The notes beneath the pieces were generated by a model. It saw only the letters and a list, made by a program, of their open reading frames with translations, did not search any database and was not told the DNA's origin. Positions 1 to 7,380 of a stretch of 64,000 bases of DNA are shown in pieces. Every line of letters starts with the position of its first letter. The first letter of the stretch is position 1. This stretch comes from an uncultured Flavobacteriales bacterium (lineage in GTDB: Bacteria; Bacteroidota; Bacteroidia; CAIKAF01), in NCBI GenBank assembly GCA_903837495.1, contig CAILUT010000063.1, forward strand, positions 1 through 64,000, in the 5' to 3' direction. The translations under genes and the position numbers were made by a program.

Positions 1-430
1 CTTTGGTGCCATTCTGCTAAGCTACCCGCGGCTTAAATTCCTTACGCCAATCTATCCCCAAAAACACCCCATTCGTGCATTCGTGGCTTTTTAGTGGGTA
101 GTTATTAGTGGGTAGTGGGTAGTTGGTAGTTCTTTGGTGCCATTCTGCTAAGCTACCCGCGGCTTAAATTCCTTACGCCAATCTATCCCCAAAAACACCC
201 CATTCGTGCATTCGTGGCTTTTTAGTGGGTAGTTATTAGTGGGTAGTTGGTAGTTCTTTGGTGCCATTCTGCTAAGCTCCCCGCGGCTTAAATTCCTTAC
301 GCCAATCTAGCCCCAAAAACATACCATTCGTGCATTCGTGCCTAAGCTACCCGCGGCTTCACAAACACAGAACAAAGGTGGTTTTTTTCAAAATCATCAC
401 CCAAGCCCAAATTTATTCTCAGTAAAATAG
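1..430. repeat. Tandem array of three ~125-131 bp units plus a conserved tail
   Basis: Three head-to-tail units begin at 1, 132 and 256 with ctttggtgccattctgct. Each unit carries a gtgggtagt-rich stretch and a 19-bp motif (cattcgtgcattcgtggct, last copy altered) at 70-88, 201-219 and 325-343. The tail at ~361-430 (aacaaaggtgg... then cccaaatttattctcagt) recurs at 42970-43035. No open frame of interest is seen. The same units return in diverged form at 42660-43060, so this is a dispersed family and not a local slip. The array continues off the left edge. Confidence 0.85.
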
Positions 431-479
431 GTGCCCTAGGTTACCCCTGTGTAGGTTCAGAAACCCGTACTTTGGCACC

Positions 480-1271
480 ATGGTTGAACTTTTGGGTTGG
501 TTCTCGGCTCTGCTCATCGGAATTTCCTTGGGACTTATTGGCGGCGGCGGCAGCATACTTACCCTTCCTGTTTTGGTGTATTTGCTGGGCTTCGACATGC
601 TCAGCGCCACCTCGTACAGCTTGTTTGTTGTAGGCAGCAGCAGCTTGGTCGGCGGCAGCCTGGCCTTGAAAAAAAAGCAGGCCGACCTGCGCATTGCGCT
701 TGCCTTCGGCGCACCGTCCATCGTTTCGGTTTTTTTAACGCGCTATTGGTTGCTGCCCCTGCTGCCCGACTCCGTTCTGGGCATCGCCAAAGGCGCTTGG
801 CTCTTGGGCCTGTTCGCCCTGCTTATGGTGCTGGCTTCCCGGTCCATGATCCGCGGAAGCACGGTCGATTTAGCCCAAAACACCGGACCGTTCAACCTAA
901 AAAAAGGACTTCTTGTCGCTGGGCAAGGCTTAGCTGTGGGACTAATAACCGGACTTTTGGGGGCGGGCGGAGGCTTTATCATCATTCCCGTTTTGGTTCA
1001 GGTTACGGGCTTACCCATGAAAAAAGCCATCGGCACCACATTGATTATCATTGCGGCCAACAGCTTGATTGGCTTCGGCGGAGACCTGGCAAATTTCAGC
1101 CCCAATTGGTCGTTCTTATTGCCCTTCAGCGGAGTATCCATCGTAGGCATCTTCATTGGCATCGGCCTAAGCCAGCGCATTCCCGGCGCAAAACTCAAAC
1201 GCGCATTCGGCTGGTTTGTCCTCATAATGGGCTTAGGAATGCTCGTAAAACAGGGCTTGGAACTTTTTTAA
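480..1271 (+). CDS. TauE/SafE (TSUP) family membrane permease
   Basis: This 263-residue protein is predicted to sit in the inner membrane and move sulfur-containing or other small organic anions, as the TauE/SafE (TSUP, formerly DUF81) family does. The sequence is almost entirely hydrophobic helices. The family's two glycine-rich repeats are visible: LIGGGGS near residues 19-25 and LLGAGGG near residues 160-166, each at the start of a half-domain. Length is normal. The start is the ATG at 480, and the protein begins directly with the first helix. No Shine-Dalgarno sequence is evident, as is usual in Bacteroidota. It stands alone, with repeats on both sides. The actual substrate (sulfite, sulfoacetate, other) cannot be told from sequence. 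Confidence 0.9.
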   Translation: MVELLGWFSALLIGISLGLIGGGGSILTLPVLVYLLGFDMLSATSYSLFVVGSSSLVGGSLALKKKQADLRIALAFGAPSIVSVFLTRYWLLPLLPDSVLGIAKGAWLLGLFALLMVLASRSMIRGSTVDLAQNTGPFNLKKGLLVAGQGLAVGLITGLLGAGGGFIIIPVLVQVTGLPMKKAIGTTLIIIAANSLIGFGGDLANFSPNWSFLLPFSGVSIVGIFIGIGLSQRIPGAKLKRAFGWFVLIMGLGMLVKQGLELF

Positions 1272-1289
1272 AACAGGGTGTTGATTTGG

Positions 1290-1435
1290 GCGGTTGCGGG
1301 CTTTCACAGGTTGTCCGCGGCTGTAGGCTTTATGCCCAGCGGCTTTGCGGTGGCTCCTAAAGTCGCCTCCGCAGCACGCGGGCATTAAAGCCCACAGCCT
1401 TGCGGGCAACCTTGTTCAATCCCTACCGCGGGCGG
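1290..1435 (+). repeat. MITE-like GC-rich inverted-repeat element, copy 1
   Basis: Begins gcgggctttcacaggttg, contains a variant of the central block (ggctcctaaagtcgcctccgc-like) and ends ttcaatccctaccgc. It lies just past the TauE/SafE stop codon. It is the most diverged full-length copy of the eight in the window. Confidence 0.75.
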
Positions 1436-1450
1436 CGGGGAGTCCGTATA

Positions 1451-1549
1451 TCATCTGGCTTTTGAAATGGCTTGCGCAGCGGCATCGACATGCTCATCCA
1501 GGCAATACATCTCCCACTGATTTCGGGGTTTTCCTTGGATGCATTTCAT
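1451..1549 (-). pseudogene. Remnant of a transposase start (IS1182-like), copy 1
   Basis: On the minus strand an ATG at 1549 opens a 32-codon frame whose first ~25 residues contain IQGKPRNQWEMYCLDEHVD. It then runs into unrelated sequence and stops at 1451. This resembles the N-terminus of IS1182-like DDE transposases (family assignment from memory). A second, better-preserved copy is at 2991-3128. Only the 5' end of the gene survives, so it cannot be active. Confidence 0.6.
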
Positions 1550-1690
1550 AAATAAAAACACCGATTTTAGGGGGAACCATCAATAAACTGCCTGAAATTT
1601 ATCAACAATTGAAATGTTTAAATGGGGGGGGGTATTAAACGGTCTGGCGGTTGGTATAGGCAAAGTAGGCGATTACGGGCTTCAAACGTA
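1479..1690. repeat. ~210 bp imperfect direct repeat, left copy
   Basis: This stretch matches 3059-3265 with scattered mismatches, including gattfcggg-free core segments such as ctcccactgatttcggggtt and acaattgaaatgtttaaatg. It covers the transposase start, its upstream region and the first arm of a hairpin. The two copies flank the Fic gene in direct orientation. Confidence 0.75.
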
Positions 1691-1755
1691 TCAAACCATT
1701 ACAATGTTAAGCTGGGCTACAACCTTTGAATTTACTGCCGTTTCGCCTATTTTTC
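1663..1755. other. Possible attC-like hairpin at the 3' end of the Fic gene
   Basis: taggcga at 1666-1672 and tcgccta at 1743-1749 are inverted copies about 70 bp apart. The second arm overlaps the Fic stop codon. The first arm aligns with the first arm of the stronger hairpin at 3237-3340. The layout is like an integron recombination site, but the arms are short and no integrase is in the window, so this is tentative. Confidence 0.3.
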
Positions 1756-2880
1756 ATATACATTCTTGCCGCCTGGCATTTCTCTTAGTTCATAATTTGT
1801 ACTTCGTCCACCACTTGCTTCTTTTTGCAATACATCCTTCTTAATCAAATCTTGAATATCTCGAAGAGCAGTATCTTGAGAGCACTTATTGATTTTGCCC
1901 CATTTCGAGGTTGTTAACTTTCCATCAAATCCATCCAGAAGCCTATTTATTATTTTTTGTTGCCGATCATTGAGAATTGTGGTGGAATGTATTTTCCAAA
2001 ATTCTGCTTTATGAAGTGTTTTCGATAAAGTCCCCTCTGTGGAGTCAATAGCATTTATTAAACATTGCAAAAACCACAAAATCCATTCTGTTATATCTGA
2101 ATTTCCTTTTTGTGTTTTTTCAAGTTTTTCATAATACTGTTTCCTTTCCACTTTAATTTGCGCCGACATACTGTAGAATCGCCTGATGCTTTTGTCAGAA
2201 CGGGCCAATGTCATATCTGTAATTGCTCTTGTAATTCGCCCGTTTCCATCGTCAAATGGATGAATTGTAACGAACCATAAATGAGCAATAGCGGCTTTTA
2301 GAACCAAATCTGTTTCTTTCTCGTTTTCAAACCATTCGAAGAATTTTTTCATTTCTAGTTCTATCCTGTCTGAGCTTGGAGCTTGATAGTGAACTTTTTC
2401 TTTTCCCATAGGTCCAGATACAACTTGCATTGGACCAATCGTGTCTTTTCTCCAGTCTGCAACTGTTAATTTATTTAGATTGCTCCAACCGGATGGGAAC
2501 AACGCTGCATGCCAACCAAACAATCTGTCTTTAGTTAAAGGCAATTCATACCTCTGTGTAGCATCAAGCATCATTTCAACGATTCCGTCAACATGGCGTT
2601 CCGATTCCACTGCCCCGGCAATATCAATTCCTAGTCGACGAGCGATGGAGGAACGTACTTGTTCAATTTCTAAAAACTCACCTTCAATTTCAGATGATTT
2701 TATAACATCCAAAGTAAGCGTATTCAAAACCGCTTCATTCTGCAAATCAAAACCCAGTGATTCCATTTTACCAAGAATTCTGCCCTGTTTATTTCTAGCT
2801 TCACCAAGTTTTGTCATCACTTTTTTATTATCCCAAGTGAAGTCGGTCCAATTCTCTTTTTCGTGGATATAAATTTTCAT
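1747..2880 (-). CDS. Fic family protein with N-terminal DUF4172 domain
   Basis: The protein is predicted to be an AMP- or nucleotidyl-transferase of the Fic family, modifying a protein hydroxyl. Residues ~1-80 look like DUF4172 (starting MKIYIHEKENWTDFTWD). The Fic core carries HPFDDGNGR near residues 207-215, matching HPFxDGNGR with the catalytic His. The C-terminal ~70 residues look like a winged helix. The family inhibitory motif was not identified with certainty. I chose the ATG at 2880 because GGAG lies just before it and it matches the family start; the frame also stays open to a TTG at 2901. The gene is AT-rich compared with its neighbours and lies between direct repeats and transposase remnants, which suggests transfer. 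Targets are unknown; stand-alone Fic proteins often act in self-regulation or toxin-antitoxin-like roles. Confidence 0.88.
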   Translation of the reverse strand: MKIYIHEKENWTDFTWDNKKVMTKLGEARNKQGRILGKMESLGFDLQNEAVLNTLTLDVIKSSEIEGEFLEIEQVRSSIARRLGIDIAGAVESERHVDGIVEMMLDATQRYELPLTKDRLFGWHAALFPSGWSNLNKLTVADWRKDTIGPMQVVSGPMGKEKVHYQAPSSDRIELEMKKFFEWFENEKETDLVLKAAIAHLWFVTIHPFDDGNGRITRAITDMTLARSDKSIRRFYSMSAQIKVERKQYYEKLEKTQKGNSDITEWILWFLQCLINAIDSTEGTLSKTLHKAEFWKIHSTTILNDRQQKIINRLLDGFDGKLTTSKWGKINKCSQDTALRDIQDLIKKDVLQKEASGGRSTNYELREMPGGKNVYEK

Positions 2881-2974
2881 TCTCCGCAATTTATGCGTCA
2901 AATATACCCCTTATTCTCCGCAAATAAAACTTTCTCCGCATAATATGCTTAGATTAAAGCGGTTAATCTCCGCA
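2881..2974 (-). promoter_or_regulatory. Four TGCGGAGA direct repeats upstream of the Fic gene
   Basis: Read on the minus strand, TGCGGAGA occurs at 2881-2888, 2915-2922, 2933-2940 and 2967-2974. The starts are spaced 34, 18 and 34 bp, a symmetric pattern. The copy nearest the gene also supplies the ribosome-binding GGAG. The regular array suggests an operator; the Fic protein's own C-terminal winged helix is one candidate binder (inference). Confidence 0.5.
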
Positions 2975-2990
2975 CTGTCGTTTTTTTAGC

Positions 2991-3128
2991 TTAGAGGTAA
3001 ATGGTGTCCCGATGCGACAATGTTTCCCCGAATAGGTCAATCCGACGAACCTCATTATCGGCATCGACATGCGCATCCAGGCAATACAACTCCCACTGAT
3101 TTCGGGGTTTTCCTTGGATAAATTTCAT
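2991..3128 (-). pseudogene. Remnant of a transposase start (IS1182-like), copy 2
   Basis: An ATG at 3128 on the minus strand opens a 45-residue frame beginning MKFIQGKPRNQWELYCLD and continuing with DADNEVRRIDLF, a good match to the N-terminus of IS1182-like transposases. It stops at 2991, after only about a tenth of a full transposase. The sequence beyond is the Fic promoter region. It pairs with the copy at 1451-1549. Confidence 0.65.
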
Positions 3129-3265
3129 AAATAAAAATACCGATTTTTAGGGAGAAATAGGCAATAAACAGGCCAAAATTTATTAACAATTGAAATGTTT
3201 AAATGGGAGGTTATTAGACAGTCTGACGTTTTGCGGCTACAAGAAGTTGGCGATTTCGGAATCGA
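3059..3265. repeat. ~210 bp imperfect direct repeat, right copy
   Basis: Matches 1479-1690. It includes the transposase start, ~110 bp upstream of it, and the first arm of the hairpin at 3237-3340. Fic and its promoter lie between the two copies. Confidence 0.75.
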
Positions 3266-3340
3266 AAACTATCTGCCACCACTGGAATTGATACGAAGCA
3301 CAAATGTTCATTTAACCACTGAACCGCCAATTTCTTGTAG
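3237..3340. other. Large attC-like hairpin
   Basis: ctacaagaagttggcg at 3237-3252 and cgccaatttcttgtag at 3325-3340 are inverted copies (15 of 16 positions pair) separated by 72 bp. The outer flank, gtgctgttatagg, resembles sequence seen again upstream of the next gene (3876-3882). Paired arms around a variable centre just past a gene's 3' end are how integron attC sites look. The canonical GTTRRRY core was not found, so this is a candidate only. Confidence 0.4.
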
Positions 3341-3362
3341 GTGCTGTTATAGGAAGATGCCA

Positions 3363-3830
3363 CTATATCCTATTTAGTAAATTAATATATGGTTCGTTGT
3401 CTGTGTCGTTTAAATCTAATTCCCATCTCTCCCAAAGCCTAAGCAAAATATATTTCGCAGCTTCCTTAGAATTACTTCTATAACCACTTAGTCTTGCGTC
3501 AAAACTCCAATTCCATGTTCCCCAATTATCGTCCCAACTTATTCTAAATAACGCCCAATCGTACTTTTCATCATTTAGAGGGATAATATAATACTCATTT
3601 TGAATACTCCAAGTTGTCCAATTGTCAACTTCAGAGTCAATTCCGCCAATAAAAATTGCCTCTTTTGGAATACTCGATTCCATATTTTCTTTTACTTCAG
3701 AAGCGTCCAACTCTTCATCATCTTCCATCTCAGAATCTGATTCCGAAGTTTCTTCATTGTCTTCTACTTCTGTCAATTTAGATGAAAATGGTAGTGTAAA
3801 TTCATCAAAATTAATTATTGGGTTTACCAT
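3363..3830 (-). CDS. Acidic hypothetical protein in the accessory island
   Basis: A 155-residue protein of no family I recognise. Residues ~20-55 are very rich in Glu, Asp and Ser and probably disordered. The second half is rich in Trp and aromatic residues (DNWGTWNWSFDARLSGY) and looks folded. There is no signal peptide or membrane helix. The gene is AT-rich like the Fic gene and is bounded by hairpin-forming sequences on both sides (3237-3340 and 3864-3920), so it may be a single-gene cassette. Coding status is supported by length, an ATG start and composition, not by homology. Confidence 0.6.
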   Translation of the reverse strand: MVNPIINFDEFTLPFSSKLTEVEDNEETSESDSEMEDDEELDASEVKENMESSIPKEAIFIGGIDSEVDNWTTWSIQNEYYIIPLNDEKYDWALFRISWDDNWGTWNWSFDARLSGYRSNSKEAAKYILLRLWERWELDLNDTDNEPYINLLNRI

Positions 3831-4467
3831 TCTATTTGAGTTTATGTGTTACTAAGGCATTTTCCTATAACTCGCTTATAGGCGCTACAATCCTCCCCCA
3901 ATCCTCCCAATTTGGTTGTATAGGCGAACGTCCATCCAGCGTTGTCGCATTTTGGCCTCGGCCTTGCTTTTCCAGGGCGCTTGCCCCAAACCCGACTCCA
4001 AACGCAAAACTCCCGCCCCTTCCATGCCAGCAAACAATTGAACACAAAGGCAAACAATCAACCATAGTTCTTTCCATATTTTCCAGTTTAACTACCACCT
4101 ACAACCCCGCCGCCCAAGCAGCAAGAATTCCAAGTACATCCCCAAGCCGGGTTGGTTTAAGCGTTGTTCCACTATAAACATACAAGGCAAGGCTGAATTC
4201 TCCAAACTTTGGGTTGTTTTATAATCCTGGGTTGTTCAGCACTGCAGGGGTTTTTTGGTTTCATCTGCTCCGTTTTACGGGCCTTTGCGGAGTTTGACTG
4301 AAAGCTATTTTCAGTGGTATTTTTTGTTTGAGGACCTGTTTTTTATGCGGGACAGCGGCTTTCGCAACGCGGTTTTAAGCCGCATGGAATAGGGAGGGCG
4401 CTGAAAACTTGTTATTGTTTCGTTAAGTATTTTGCTCAAGGTTTTTTGACATCGTACATTCGTAGCT
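3831..4467. other. 637 bp intergenic region with small hairpins, no convincing gene
   Basis: Near the acidic gene there is a 7-bp stem (cctataa 3864-3870, ttatagg 3876-3882), followed by tacaa/ttgta arms at 3886-3890 and 3916-3920. These share sequence with the hairpin at 3237-3340. Short frames in 3842-4180 have no start context or recognisable product. At 4453-4467, immediately before the next ATG, cgtacattcgtagct matches part of the 19-bp motif of the 0-0.4 kb array (14 of 15 against the 55.4 kb copy). Confidence 0.45.
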
Positions 4468-5901
4468 ATGAAAATACTATTGTGGACCTCGCGCCTGATT
4501 GTAGGCACCATTTTCATTTTGTCGGGCTTGATAAAGGCCAACGATCCCTACGGGTTTTCGTACAAACTGGGGGAGTATTTTGAAGTTTTTGCCCACGACC
4601 TAACCCACAAAACCGATTTGGTTTTAACGGAAGACGGGGCAAAAATGAAAAACGAACCCTGCGCCGAGGCGTTTAAAGATGCCCTATATGCAAAAGAAGA
4701 GGTCCGCATGGAGGAATCAGAGTATGCCGCCGGAGTGCCATTTCTGTTGACGGTGTTTTCGCTGTTCGAGAAAAACGCGCTGGCCTTGGCCATTTTTATT
4801 TGTGTGCTCGAAATTGCCTTGGGCTTGGCCCTGCTGCATGGGGTGTATTTGCGGTGGAGCGCTTGGTTGCTTCTGCTGCTCACCGTTTTCTTCTCCTTCC
4901 TTACCTTTTATTCGGCGTACTTTGAAAAAGTAACCGATTGCGGCTGCTTTGGAGATGCCCTGAAACTGACGCCCTGGCAGTCCTTTTATAAGGACATCTT
5001 TTTGTTGGTCTTTATTTTACCCTTGTTTATTAAGCAGTCGGCTTTGGCCAAGGCAAAAGAAAGCAACGCCTCACGCCTTGCTATGCTGTCGGCCTCGGCC
5101 CTAGGAATGGCAGCCCTGTGCGGTTTGCAGTTCGATTGGTGGCTGCCCGCCGTTTTGTTGGGCGTATTTCATTTGCTGTTTGAAGCCAGCCGGGCCTGGA
5201 AACCCAAAAGCGGGGCGCACTGGGGTATGGTCGCGGCTTTGCTCCTTTCAACCGGATTTTCAGTGTATTGTTCTGCCTACGAACCCCTTAAAGATTACCG
5301 CGCTTGGGCCATTGGAAAAGACATTCGCGAAGGCGCTGTATTTACCCCCGACCGGGTGGCCGTTCAAATGGTGTACGTTCGCAAAAGCGATTGCCTTGAA
5401 GTGCGGCAACCCACCGAAAATTGGGATTGGCTTGATTCCACCTTCGAGGCCACCCATTTGTTTTGGAAGCAAGACCAAACGGTGCTTGAAAAAGGAAAAG
5501 AACCCGGAATTAAAGACATTACATTGCGCGACCCCTACACCGGCGAAGAATTCCGCGACAGCCTGTTTAATTCAAAAGGATTCGTGCTGCTGGGCGTGTT
5601 TAATCACCTAGAAGAGGCCTCTGAATCGGTTGTTGAGGCACAAAAAGCCTTGATTCCTGTGGCCCGAAACAGCGGGGTGCTGTATTTGTTGGCGGCTCCA
5701 GAATTTGACGAGGTGTTGAATGAGTATAAAAACGAGAATCAAATGGACATTCCTGTTTGCTTTAACGACGAAAAAGCCTTGAAAACCATTTTGCGCAGCA
5801 ACGGAGGATTGGTGTTGATTCAAAACGGCAAGGTGATTGGGAAATGGGCGGCCCGCAGCTTGCCCTCGCCCGAAGCCTTATCCAGTTTGCTGCAACGTTG
5901 A
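4468..5901 (+). CDS. BT_3928-type membrane protein: DoxX-like domain plus thioredoxin-like tail
   Basis: A 477-residue inner-membrane protein. The first ~190 residues hold four hydrophobic helices of DoxX/MauE type (start ILSGLIKANDPYGFSYKL). A long loop after helix 1 is typical of the Bacteroidota BT_3928 group. More helices follow (~200-270). The last ~200 residues are soluble and look like a thioredoxin fold (FVLLGVFNHLEEASE... with later LVLIQNGKVIGKWA), without a CxxC pair. Role is uncertain: DoxX/MauE proteins are linked to redox or thiol chemistry at the membrane. The 3' end overlaps the next gene, so the two are probably co-transcribed. Confidence 0.8.
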   Translation: MKILLWTSRLIVGTIFILSGLIKANDPYGFSYKLGEYFEVFAHDLTHKTDLVLTEDGAKMKNEPCAEAFKDALYAKEEVRMEESEYAAGVPFLLTVFSLFEKNALALAIFICVLEIALGLALLHGVYLRWSAWLLLLLTVFFSFLTFYSAYFEKVTDCGCFGDALKLTPWQSFYKDIFLLVFILPLFIKQSALAKAKESNASRLAMLSASALGMAALCGLQFDWWLPAVLLGVFHLLFEASRAWKPKSGAHWGMVAALLLSTGFSVYCSAYEPLKDYRAWAIGKDIREGAVFTPDRVAVQMVYVRKSDCLEVRQPTENWDWLDSTFEATHLFWKQDQTVLEKGKEPGIKDITLRDPYTGEEFRDSLFNSKGFVLLGVFNHLEEASESVVEAQKALIPVARNSGVLYLLAAPEFDEVLNEYKNENQMDIPVCFNDEKALKTILRSNGGLVLIQNGKVIGKWAARSLPSPEALSSLLQR

Positions 5902-6917
5902 AGCGCATCGCCGGCATATTCGGTAAAAGCATTTTGTATGCCTTAGGAAGCGCAACCTTGCTCTCCTTTTTGTTTTTTGGCTTGCTGAACAGCCGCGATC
6001 AAGCGGTGTATGAATTGGCAGGGCAGCAAACCGACTCGGCAACCATTGCCGCCCTTAAAACGGAATTGCGCATGGATTTGCCTTTGTGGCAGCAGGTGGC
6101 CTGGTACATGAACGACCTAAGCCCTTTGGGACTTAAGTGCGGCACGGACCGAGCCTGTGCTTGGGGACTAAAATGGCCTTCCTTAGGAAAAAGCTATCAA
6201 ACCGGCAGGCAGGTGGGCGATATTGTTGCTTCGGCCTTTCCCGCCACCCTAATCCTGGCATTGGCTTCGATGCTGATGGCGGGAATCTTTGGCATTTCAT
6301 TGGGCTTTGTAGCGGCTAAAAACGAAAACCGGTGGTGGGAAAAGGGATTGCTTGGCCTAAGTACGGCAGGCATGGCCTTGCCCAGTTTTTTTTCGGCCAT
6401 TCTTGTGGCCTGGCTGTTTGGGTATGTGCTCAGGGAGTTCACCGGCTTGCCCCCCTGGGGCAGTTTGTACAGCATTGACAACCTGACCGGAGAACGGCAT
6501 TTGGCCCTACCCCATTTGATTTTGCCGGCCCTTACCTTGGGCATTCGTCCCCTGTCGGTGATGCTGCAAATGACCAAAAACACCTTGCTATCAAACCGAT
6601 CGGTGTTGTTTATTCGCACCGCCGAAGCCAAGGGTTTAACTCAAGGTCGAGTTTGGTTTGTGCATTTGTTGCGGGCCTCGCTGGGGCCAGTTTGGACCTC
6701 GTTCACCGGTTGGTTTGGCAGTTTGCTGGCCGGGGCGGTGTTTGTGGAATACATTTTTGGCTGGAAAGGATTAGGAAGGGAATTGGTGGTGGGCATTCAA
6801 ACCATGGATTATCCGGTGGTGATGGGTTGCATTGTTACCACATCGGCTTTGTTTGCTTTGCTGAATGGCCTTACCGATTTGGGGCATGAATGGCTGGACC
6901 CGCAGCGGCGCCGGTAG
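5844..6917 (+). CDS. DppB/OppB-like ABC transporter permease
   Basis: An inner-membrane permease subunit of the peptide/nickel ABC importer family. Helices are spread over the whole length. The cytoplasmic coupling (EAA-like) loop is visible as RTAEAKGLTQGRVWFVHLLR, followed by the typical VFVEYIFGWKGLG. The ATG at 5844 overlaps the upstream gene by 58 bp. A TTG at 5898, overlapping the upstream stop by one codon, would give a protein beginning just before helix 1, as in most homologs, and may be the true start. No partner permease, ATPase or binding protein is adjacent, so it must work with subunits encoded elsewhere or be a relict. The stop codon sits at the edge of a palindrome array. Confidence 0.85.
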   Translation: MGGPQLALARSLIQFAATLKRIAGIFGKSILYALGSATLLSFLFFGLLNSRDQAVYELAGQQTDSATIAALKTELRMDLPLWQQVAWYMNDLSPLGLKCGTDRACAWGLKWPSLGKSYQTGRQVGDIVASAFPATLILALASMLMAGIFGISLGFVAAKNENRWWEKGLLGLSTAGMALPSFFSAILVAWLFGYVLREFTGLPPWGSLYSIDNLTGERHLALPHLILPALTLGIRPLSVMLQMTKNTLLSNRSVLFIRTAEAKGLTQGRVWFVHLLRASLGPVWTSFTGWFGSLLAGAVFVEYIFGWKGLGRELVVGIQTMDYPVVMGCIVTTSALFALLNGLTDLGHEWLDPQRRR

Positions 6918-6918
6918 A

Positions 6919-7133
6919 GACGCAATATTTTGCGTTGGTTTGGAGACGCAAGATATTGCGTCTCTACGTTGACGCCATGAAAAACGGCATCGGCGACGCA
7001 ATATTTTGCGTCTCTGCGTTGACGCCATGGGACACGCAGGATGTTGCGTCGGTTTGGAGACGCAAGATATTGCGTCTCTACGTTGAAACCATGAAAAACG
7101 GCAAACGGCATCGGAAACGCAATATTTTGCGTC
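6919..7133. repeat. Array of six GACGCAATATTTTGCGTC-type palindromes
   Basis: Palindromes of 18-22 bp lie at 6919-6934, 6943-6964, 6995-7012, 7031-7050, 7057-7078 and 7116-7133. Between them, gacgccatgaaaaacggc-like linkers repeat. The array fills the whole space between two convergent genes and abuts both stop codons. It could fold into successive hairpins and end transcription from either side. A diverged relative may be at 57996-58062. Confidence 0.85.
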
Positions 7134-7380
7134 ACCGGCCTTTTAAATTCCGAACCGCCGGCAAAAAAATGCCGTGCATGGCATCAAATTGGATTTTCAC
7201 CCTTTCTAAAAATTCGGGGCTGGCCAGGCGCTTTATTTCATCGGTGTCGGCAGCCATTTCGGTGGTGAATTTATACACCTGCTCGTAGGGCCCCGCCTCG
7301 ATGCGCAGCAGCCATTTGTCGTTCATTTTTAGAATGGAAATCCGAAATTCATCGTGGGGAATGGTGTCAACGATTCTCAT
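7132..7380 (-). CDS. Small conserved-type hypothetical protein after maf
   Basis: An 82-residue soluble protein with no signal peptide or membrane segment. I do not recognise a named family. Its start overlaps the stop of the Maf gene by 4 bp (ATGA), so the two are translated together. Its stop codon lies within the last palindrome of the neighbouring array. Tight coupling with maf supports that it is a real gene. Confidence 0.7.
   Translation of the reverse strand: MRIVDTIPHDEFRISILKMNDKWLLRIEAGPYEQVYKFTTEMAADTDEIKRLASPEFLERVKIQFDAMHGIFLPAVRNLKGR

Noticed and set aside
1-430. Possible CRISPR array
   Set aside because: Units are ~125-131 bp and nearly identical throughout, with no short repeat alternating with unique spacers, and no cas genes are present.
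497-1360. 287-codon frame overlapping the TauE/SafE gene
   Set aside because: It is a +2 shadow rich in Arg/His/Cys; the overlapping frame has the conserved TSUP sequence.
3842-4180. Short frames on both strands between the acidic gene and the DoxX-type gene
   Set aside because: 70-119 codons, no recognisable product or start context, and they overlap hairpin sequence.
6919-7133. Possible CRISPR array from the regular palindromes
   Set aside because: Palindromes vary in length and spacing (about 20-50 bp), and the linkers are themselves repeated, so they are not spacers.
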